Source of the DNA: Nissolia schottii
Taxonomy: Eukaryota > Streptophyta > Magnoliopsida > Fabales > Fabaceae
Direction: 5' to 3'
Assembly: GCA_003254905.1 (NCBI GenBank)
Contig: QANU01003491.1
Span: 1 to 64,000, forward strand
DNA: 64,000 nucleotides
The position numbers were made by a program, and so were the translations under genes. The notes under the pieces were generated by a model that saw only the letters and a list, made by a program, of their open reading frames with translations, was not told where the DNA came from and did not search any database. Below, one piece after another: positions 56,766 to 64,000 of the stretch (positions are counted from its first letter, which is position 1; each line of letters opens with the position of its first letter).

Positions 56766-58384
56766 TGTTGAAAGCTTTTTGCAATGGGTTTGCACTCTCA
56801 TTAATTTAATATATCCTTCTTACAGCTTTCAGATTCTCAAGGAATCCAATTGCAGTATAGACGGGTATAATCATATCTACAGGGATTGTGTTTAAAACAA
56901 ATATCTTTGAGTTGAGTTATTTTAAGCTATGGGAAGTGATTTGGTTTTTGATGAGTAAATTAATGACAAACAATTGCAGATAAAGTAAAGGAAATAATAA
57001 TGGAATTAAGTTTAGGCAGGTAAAGGAAGATGTTGGGATTTTAGTGACAATATTTCTCAATGCAACCATTAACCTAACAAATATGACCTATGAGTCCGTT
57101 GATTTTATCGCCACCAGTTCTTAACTTAATCATCTTTCTCAAGCATGTTAAGAATACAAGTTCCTTTATTAGGTTGCCAATGTCTTGCACAAACTTAACA
57201 AAGTACCTCGTCGTTAGCGCGGGTGTTAAAGCGATTAGTTCCTGGTTCCAGTTATGGCAATTAAGAACTAAATGCATTGATCTAGGTCAGGCTCAAATAA
57301 TTGTAACTTTCGTTCACAATGTTTAAGCATAAAATCAAGCTTAGCATAGCACTATTGTTCTTAACCTGGTTATAACTTAACTAGCATAACTCTCGTTCAT
57401 ACGAACAAGTCTCAAATCAAGAATCAAAGTACTAACAAAAGCTAGCATTAAGCATGAGATCAATCATTAAAATCATAGGACTTCATAAAATCATAATTAT
57501 AAGTTACAATGGATACATTAAGAAATAAAGCACATCAAATCCCAACATGAAAGAAAGTTAGCTATCCATTGTCATGGATAGGTTACAAACTTACAGGGGT
57601 TTAGAGCAATGGTAGGTTGAGAAGAGTGGTGAAATGCCTCCACACGTCCACCACGGTTCACAACCGTTGGCAATTCGGCAACACTTCCGTTAAGGAAAGC
57701 TTCTAAACCCTAACTTTCTTCCTAAACCTAACCTAAGTAAAATATGGAAAGTAGAAATCTGAATGGAGTGAGTGAAGTGGGGATGGATGGATGGATGATT
57801 GCCTCAGCCTCCCTCTATTTATAGGCAAAACTTGGGGTCCATCGCTCAGTGATTTTGATGGTTCCGCTGAGCGATTTGAGCTTTATCGCTGAGCGCGATG
57901 CTTTTATCGCTGAGCGGATTATCCCTTTACGCGGAGTAATAAATGCTCCGGCAGCTTTTGCAGGGCGGCGCTGACGTGGCAGGGCGGCGCCAGGCTGGCT
58001 CCAGCTAGCGCAATAAATGCGCCGCGTGCAAGTGGCTGCTGACGTACTTCCGCTGAGCGATAAAGGTTGTACCGCTGAGTGATTGTTCCGCGGGCGCTGA
58101 GCGATAAACACTTTTTCGCGGAGCGGTTCTTGTCTTGTGCGCTGAGCGATGATGGTCTTCCGCTGAGCGGTCCTGCTTTGTTATTTGTTTTTAGCTCTTT
58201 TCCAATTCTGCCCTTTTTCTCCATTCTTCATGGGATTATTCTTTTATTATTTATGCTTGCATCCATCTTCAAAATATATTTAAAACCTAAAAAATATAGG
58301 GATTTAAATTAGATAATTCTTTAAAACATAAGCAAATAAGTGCCTTTTTGAATGATGGAAATTGCGTAAATTAGGCACTTATCA
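56766..58384 (-). mobile_element. Solo LTR, family D (1619 bp), nested in family A LTR
   Basis: The minus strand starts TGATAAGTGCC and ends CTTTCAACA. Flanks CAGCC and CGGCC differ at one base, consistent with an aged 5-bp duplication. TATAAATA at 57816-57823 is preceded by about ten CGCTGAGCG motifs (57838-58180). The 3' part has AATCCCTGTAGATA, a block familiar from Tat/Athila-type LTRs. Sister of 31394-32992. Confidence 0.8.
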
Positions 58385-58389
58385 CGGCC

Positions 58390-58690
58390 CCAGGCGCCGC
58401 TGAGCGGAATGCATCCCTATTTTTCAAACGTGAACTCCAGAGCGCTGAGCGGTTGGCGGTTACCGCTGAGCGGTCTGAAGCTCACCGCGGATAAGGATAA
58501 GGACGAAAAGATATTTTTGAAAAAGATAAGGATGGAAAGATATTTTTGAACACGTGTCAAACCGCTGAGCGATGAGACTCTTACCGCTGAGCAATAAGAC
58601 TCTTACCGCTGAGCGGTAATGCTTTAAGCGCTGAGCGCGAGGAGCTCAAACCGCTGAGTGGACAGTAGTTTCGCTGAGCGGCCTGAGACC
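58390..58690. repeat. CGCTGAGCG motif cluster in family A LTR
   Basis: About ten CCGCTGAGCGG-type motifs belong to the host A LTR, right next to the nested LTR D that carries the same motif. The segment also has a direct repeat GATAAGGAYGRAAAGATATTTTTGAA (58493, 58523). Confidence 0.9.
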
Positions 58691-59633
58691 AGAATGTCTT
58701 ATAGAAACCATCTTGAGGCACATAGTCTAACACTCAATAATGTAACTGTAATTTGTAACTGAAATATATGAAGTATATGCAGTATGTGACGTAATGTGTA
58801 GCATTCCATGCATTCATGATAAGGCAAGTTTAGAGGATTAGAAGTAATTATGAGATAAGTAAAGATTATGAAATAAACAATAGGAAACAAGTCATGTCAT
58901 GCTGCAGGTACTGAAAAGAAATGAATTCTGAGATGCTGCTGAAAATGCTTAATAAATGAAAAATGCTGAAAATTCTGAGGTCGTGATCACGAGATGCCAA
59001 ATAATGATCCCACTTCAAGAGGTCAGAGGGACATCCTGAATGTGGAAGCCCGCCACAGGTGGTGTCGATATGGCATACCTGGAGGTGTGCGGTTACCACG
59101 CCTAGCACTTTCGAAAGAGGGCAGGCTAAGGTGGGGGTACAATACCCGCCCACTGCCGAGGGGTCAAGAGAGGGCTCGCAGCAGGTGGAAGCCCACCGCA
59201 GGGGTCGAAAGAGGGCCACCTGGAGGTGCGAGGTTATCCCCTCATACTATTGTCGAAAGAGGGCACTGCTATGGTGAGGATAACATATATTCCAAAAACC
59301 ATGTTCATTCTGATGAGTCTGTTATGCATGAGTATATGTAATGTATGATTCTGCTGTTATGTAACTTTCGTCAAGAGAATGCTCGAGACGGCTGTGTATG
59401 TAAACGTAATGTTAATAAGCACGAGAACTTAGTAAACAAGAGTAGTTCCCCTATCACTTAGTAATGTAGATAAAGCCGTTCAGAACTTAGGCCAGATAAT
59501 AATTAGTAGGATTTTAGTATATATGCACACTTAGAAATCTCTGAGCGGCCTGAAGTCCGACCTAATATGATTCGAGACTCAGGAACTAAAGTTATTTCCA
59601 CTGAGAACCTACCGTTCTCACTCCCACTGCCTT

Positions 59634-59699
59634 ATGACTTCAGGTACTTATGATGACTCATATTTTGAGGATGCTGACGAGCCGCCCGCGGAGCCATGA
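59634..59699 (+). other. Acidic micro-ORF in family A LTR (21 codons)
   Basis: ATG follows CTCCCACTGCCTT. The peptide begins MTSGTYDDSYFEDADEPP and stops. It lies ~500 bp before the LTR end, equivalent to 63687-63785. Confidence 0.5.
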
Positions 59700-60138
59700 G
59701 CGGTTATGACAGGATATGGACCTAGAGATAGCGGGATGTCAGGATTTTTGCCAAGGGCACACTGAGTAGTGTTACAGTAGCCCTTGTATTTTGATGACAT
59801 GTATTTTGAGACCATGCATACGTTATTTGTATATTATCTAGTGTACTAATTACATGACTGTTGTGTGGACCACATGAATGTATATTTGATGCTTTATTAC
59901 TATGCTGTTATCCGCTAAGCCTAAGGGCTCTACCGTTTGTTATACTTGTTCTTCTCGACGCATGGCTCTATTTTATGAACTAACCAATGCAAATGAAAAG
60001 TTTAACATGGGTCCCTATTTTCTTAAGCAACTATTTTCGAAAGATAATAATGGACTAAGGTATTCCCACCAGGTAGAAAATAACCTAGTGAGCATCGTTT
60101 ACTACGTACGGGTAAACAGTTAACTAGGGTGTTTTATT

Positions 60139-60157
60139 TGGTATCAGAGCAGTTTGG
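60139..60157 (+). other. Primer-binding site of family A
   Basis: TGGTATCAGAGCAGTTTGG matches the initiator-Met tRNA 3' end, directly after the LTR. Confidence 0.95.
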
Positions 60158-60305
60158 TCCAAAAGAGCCTGAGGATTGAGCTGTACTATGCTTTTGAGCA
60201 TGATTACGGTGTATGTTCCACCTAAGTGGTATGTGCTAAGTTTCTGTGTACGTGCCTTTCTTGAGACTGATCACCTCGAAACTGTGCAGGTACTACATAT
60301 TAGAC

Positions 60306-60952
60306 ATGTCGCCACGCAGGGATACTACACAGGGCACCCCGGAATCTGCAGAGCTTACAGATGTTCTCAGGGAGATGGCCCAGGCTACCGCACTGATGGC
60401 AGCCTCCAATGCTCAACGCAATGCCCCCCAGATGGCTCAGGAGATTGAGGCCCTGAGGTATCGAGATTTCTCACGAGCTAATCCACCAGTGTTCGAAGGA
60501 ATGATGGACCCTGAACTGGTCCATGGTTGGATCAGAAAGCTGGAGCAGATTTTCGAGGATATTCCATGTACTGAGCAGCAGAAGGTTAAGTTTGCTTCCA
60601 GAAAACTAGAAGGAGCAGTAGGGGAATGGTGGGACACGACCAAGCCCCAGTTTGAACAAGATGAGGCTCAGGTGACTTGGAACCGGTTTAAGGAGGTGTT
60701 CCTGGATAAGTACTTTCCGCAGGAATTGCAAGACAGAAAGGAAGCAGAGTTTTTGGAGCTCAAGCAGGGAGTTATGACTGTGTGTGGCAGAGTATACAAC
60801 GAAGTTTGAGAAACTCTGCAGGTATTCGCCGACGTACAGGCTGCACCCTAATGAGGGTTGGAAATGTGCGAAGTACCAGCGAGGGCTAAAGCCGGAGTTG
60901 AGGGTATTTTTGAATGTGGCTGGTGTACGAGATTATGCCACCCTGGTTAACA
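60306..60952 (+). pseudogene. Gypsy family A (Tekay/Del-like) gag, 5' part (fossil)
   Basis: Encodes a Retrotrans_gag capsid protein: an N-terminal helix rich in Ala/Met, then NPPVFEGMMDPELVHGWI, KLEQIFEDIPCTEQQKVKF, LEGAVGEWWDT, TWNRFKEVFLDKYFP and EAEFLELKQG. These are the standard blocks of Tekay/Del chromovirus Gag. The start at 60306 (MSPRRD) is preferred over an upstream ATG at 60246 because family similarity begins there. Broken about once in the visible part and then cut by the LTR at 60953. Confidence 0.9.
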
Positions 60953-63900
60953 TGTAACATCCCGCTTTTTCACGGTACGGATAATTAGCGTAATAAATAA
61001 TTATAAGTTAATTAGGGAGGCGAGAAAATTAAATTATTACCTTTAATCAGTTAAAATGGAGGTTTCGTGACTCGACGAATTTTTCGGAGACCTAAGATGA
61101 TTTTCGGACCAATCGAGAATTTTTCCGGATACCGAAAGTAACCGTAAAATACACTAATAAAATAATAAGTCCCCGAATACCTCCACCGGACTCAACTACT
61201 AATAAGGAAAAATTAGTAGATCACGATGGCATGTCCGGAATATTTTTTGGACAACCTCACGCAGAGTGCCGGTACTGCGAGCAATAAAAATCAGATCAAG
61301 CATGATCAAAATTAGACTGACAGGATCATGTTTATCCATAGTAGATATTTACATATAATATACTATTATATAACATAATAATCTTAATGAATAAATAATA
61401 ATAATAATAATATAATACTAATAGATAATATATATAGTAAAATAATAAAAAGTTACATATTATAAAATATATATGTATATAGACGGTGGTGGGGAAGCTA
61501 TCCCCTGACACCACATTTCCTATTCTTTCTTTTCTTTCTTCTTGGCTTTCATTAGCCCACCTGACGCCATTTTTCTTTTATTTTGCTTTGAGAAGCTGTT
61601 GCTTCACTTTGCTCCCCTTTTTCTTTGTTTTCATTTGCTCCCTCCCCTGACACCGAAATTCCTTTCTTTCTTTGTTTTTCATTTCGTTTTCTTTCTTTTA
61701 TTTTCCCTAAGCTTTGTGCTTCACTTCTTTACTGCTTCTTTGTTCTTTCTTTTCCTTGTTTTTCTTTCCCCCACAAGACGGCCTTTTCCCTTATTTTTCC
61801 CTAAGCATTTCACTGCTTCTTTGCTTCTTTGTTGCTTTGTTTTCTTTGCTTTGTTGCTCCGTTCGTGCACTGCTGTGATGCTGTCGGACGCCGGAAAAAT
61901 AGGAGGATCGTCATGGAAGTGTTCAGGGAATTTTGCTCTTCACTTCTACCGTTTCCAAACTGGATTTGGAGGTGGGTAGTCTGATCACCCCTGTCTATGT
62001 GATTTTTAACTGTATATTTATGTATGTATTTTTGAGTAGGAAAAATTAGAAATATTATGAGAAAAATATGGAGTTAATGATGCTTGAAGGATTTGTAGAA
62101 ATATTGAGGTTAGGAAAATATAATTGTGCTAGCTGGAATTGTGTAGGAAGCCTCAGTAAGCACTGAGAGAAGAAATTATATTTTTGGGACGCTGTGACTT
62201 TCCCGTTGAGCGGTCGAGCACATGACGACTTCCCCTACACTTCTTCCTCACCGGACAGCTCCCCCACAGGTGGGTAACTCTAGTTCCTCACCTATTGATG
62301 GTGGATGCTTGACTATGTGATTATGTGTGTGTGTATGTTTCTTTACATATATGTTTATGTATGTTAGCATTTATGTTAGGGCTTAGGAAGATGACTCTGA
62401 AGGGTCCTGTGACCTGGACTTGATAGGTTATGTATGGAATATGTGTAAAAGCTGTGGAATATGTGAAATATATGCAGTATGTGTACATGTGAATTACATG
62501 TAGTATGTGATATAATCTGTAGCATTTCATGCATTCATGATAAGCCAAGTTTAAAGAATTAGAAATAAATCTGAGATAAATAAAGATTCTGAAATGAACC
62601 ATAGGAAACTACATATAACATGCTGCAGGTACAGAAATGCTGAAAAGGGCCAATGCCCAATGCTGAATAAGGGCAAATGCCCCATGCTGATAATGGCCAT
62701 AGGCCACATGCTGAAAAGGGCTAAATGCCCCAATACTAAAAAGGTTATATGCCACATGCTGAAAAGGCCGTGATCACGTAAGCCAACTATGATCCCACTT
62801 TAGGAGGTCTAGGCATCCTGAATGTGGAAGCCCGCCACAGGTGGTGTCTATATGGCATACCTGGAGGTGTGCGGTTACCACGCCTATGCATTGTCGAAAG
62901 GGGGCAAGCTTAGGTGGGGGTACAATATCTGCCCACTGTCGAGGGGTCCCAAGGGGACACACGGCAGGTGGAAGCCCACTGCAGGAAGGTCCAGACAGTG
63001 TCGGCCTACACTGAGGGTGCGAGGTTATTCCGTCATACTAGTGTCAACAGAGGACATTACTATGGTGGGAATAACACTTATTCTGTTATGCTGTTATGCT
63101 GTATGCTGTTACATTCTGCCATGCACACGTATATTCTGTGGCATGTTTATTATGCTGATTCTGTCATATTTCTGCTGATGACTATGCTGATTCTGTCATA
63201 TTTCTGTTGATGACTATGTTAGGCACACTCTGATATTTATTCTGCTGATTCTGTCATGTTTATGCTGATGACTCTGCTAGCTATATTCTGATCATTCTGT
63301 CATGTTTATTTTGATGACTATGTGATGCATACTCTGAGGATTCTATTATACGGAATGTATTCTGAATGTATTCTGCTATGTACTTTGATTATTTTGAATG
63401 TATAGTCTGCTGTTATGCCGTACCGTGAAGAGCACGCTCGAGACGGTTATGTATATTCCCGAAATGTTAATCAGCACGAGAACATAGTAAGAAAGAGTAG
63501 CTCCCATGTCACATAGTAAAGTAGATAAAGCTGTTCAGATAGGCCAGATAATAATTGGTAGGATATTTAGTATGTATGTTCACTTAAAGATCTCTGAGCG
63601 GCCTGAAGTCCGACCTAATGAACCGCAAGATACAGGTACTAGAGTTATTTCCACTGAGAACCTACCGCTCTCACCCCCGCTACCCTATGACTTCAAGAAC
63701 AGGAGATGACTCATACTACGAGGATGATTCCAAACAGCCAAGGAGCTATGAGGCGGTCAGAACCAGACAGGGACACCAGAAATAGCGGTAGTTATTACTC
63801 TGTTAGGGGTAAACTGGGAAATGCTACAATTAACCCTTGTATTTTAATGTTATGTATTGTATATGTTGAACATGTTGCTTGTATATAACTACATGACTGT

Positions 63901-64000
63901 GGTGATGGACTAGATGGATGTATCTTGTATGTTTTATTATTATCAGACGGTTATCTGCTAAGCCTAAGGGCTTTACCGCTTACTATATTTATTCTTTCCG
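60953..64000 (+). mobile_element. Family A LTR, runs off the window
   Basis: Starts TGTAACATCCCGCTTTTTCACG inside the gag above. The left flank is TAACA; the right end is outside. It matches 55727-59950 segment by segment without the nested LTR D. It contains a TGCTGAAAAGGG-CAAATGCC minisatellite (62637-62765), a TGCTGATTCTGTCAT minisatellite (63080-63360), and the acidic micro-ORF at 63687. A frame at 61542-61979 is a low-complexity Phe/Leu translation of a pyrimidine tract. Confidence 0.9.
63687..63785 (+). other. Acidic micro-ORF in family A LTR (32 codons)
   Basis: The peptide begins MTSRTGDDSYYEDDSKQP, sharing MTS-x-T-x-DDSY-x-ED with 59634-59699. The upstream CTCTCACCCCCGCTACCCT is the shared leader block. 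Confidence 0.5.

Larger units (their letters stand above)
55727..60136 (+). mobile_element. Family A 5' LTR with nested solo LTR D
   Basis: Starts TGTAACAGCCCGATTTTTCC and ends AACTAGGGTGTTTTA just before the PBS. Host LTR sequence matches the LTR at 60953 on both sides of the nested element (for example GAAGGGTCCTGTGACCTGGA and GCATTCATGATAAG). CGCTGAGCG motifs lie at 56748-56765 and densely at 58390-58690. Confidence 0.9.
55727..60952 (+). mobile_element. Gypsy family A element: 5' LTR, PBS, gag (truncated)
   Basis: A plus-strand element inserted in copia G. The 5' LTR is 55727 to about 60136, the PBS 60139-60157, and gag from 60306, interrupted by another LTR at 60953. The gag type and the 2.8 kb LTR (after removing the nested D LTR) fit the Tekay/Del chromovirus clade. 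pol is not in view. Confidence 0.9.

Noticed and set aside
57815-58224. Overlapping minus-strand frames of about 100 codons rich in Ser-Ala
   Set aside because: Produced by the CGCTGAGCG motif repeats in LTR D.
61542-61979. 145-codon plus-strand frame
   Set aside because: Translation of a long T/C-rich tract in the family A LTR; hydrophobic by composition, no signal of a real membrane protein.

Overview
This window is intergenic DNA from a flowering plant, almost certainly a eudicot with a repeat-rich genome. I infer this from Ty3/gypsy Tekay/Del-type and Ty1/copia elements primed by initiator-Met tRNA (TGGTATCAGAGC), CACTA and hAT transposons, Tourist-like MITEs, a short run of the plant telomere unit TTTAGGG, and a gibberellin 20-oxidase N-terminus. 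No intact host protein gene, rRNA, tRNA or CRISPR array could be supported. Assembly gaps occur at 9872, 47664 and 53706-53721.

Layout. 1-9.7 kb is a graveyard of DNA transposons (two CACTA ends, a foldback element, a hAT with a decayed transposase, a non-autonomous hAT), a gypsy LTR fragment and a decayed copia pol. 9.7-14.9 kb is mostly unassigned AT-rich DNA with a G-quadruplex-type run and one copy of a GGTACAC-starting dispersed repeat. 14.9-25.0 kb, all on the minus strand, holds the 5' part of a gypsy element (family B) whose gag is split by a 3.3 kb plus-strand solo LTR of family A, then the 5' part of a copia element (family C), then another family B LTR. 25-28.2 kb is AT-rich DNA with a MITE and a gypsy gag fragment. 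28.2-36.2 kb is a minus-strand A-type LTR with a solo LTR (family D) and a non-autonomous hAT inside it, followed by two more LTR-like segments. 36-46 kb is low-copy or AT-rich DNA with a LINE RNase H scrap, a third GGTACAC repeat, a CACTA end and decayed LTRs.

45.8-64 kb is the clearest stratigraphy. A copia element with unusually short LTRs was hit twice by family A gypsy elements. The first (46345-55502) has exact 5-bp target duplications, and its 5' LTR carries a second A-family solo LTR, also with exact duplications. The other (from 55727) carries a solo D LTR in its own LTR, and its gag was cut by a further A LTR (60953) that runs out of the window. Inside the first A element, beside an assembly gap, lies a fragment of a host gibberellin 20-oxidase gene with its promoter and 5' UTR.

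Most unusual observations: a short acidic open reading frame kept at the same place in several family A LTRs; short palindromic motif clusters (TCATTCGAATGA, CGCTGAGCG, GTCGCGAC and CCGCGGA types) in LTRs of unrelated families, often next to TATAAATA boxes; the captured or broken GA20ox fragment; and the new-looking GGTACAC repeat family. All LTR elements here are treated as fossils and all recognisable coding parts are broken. Identities and ages are judged by eye only.
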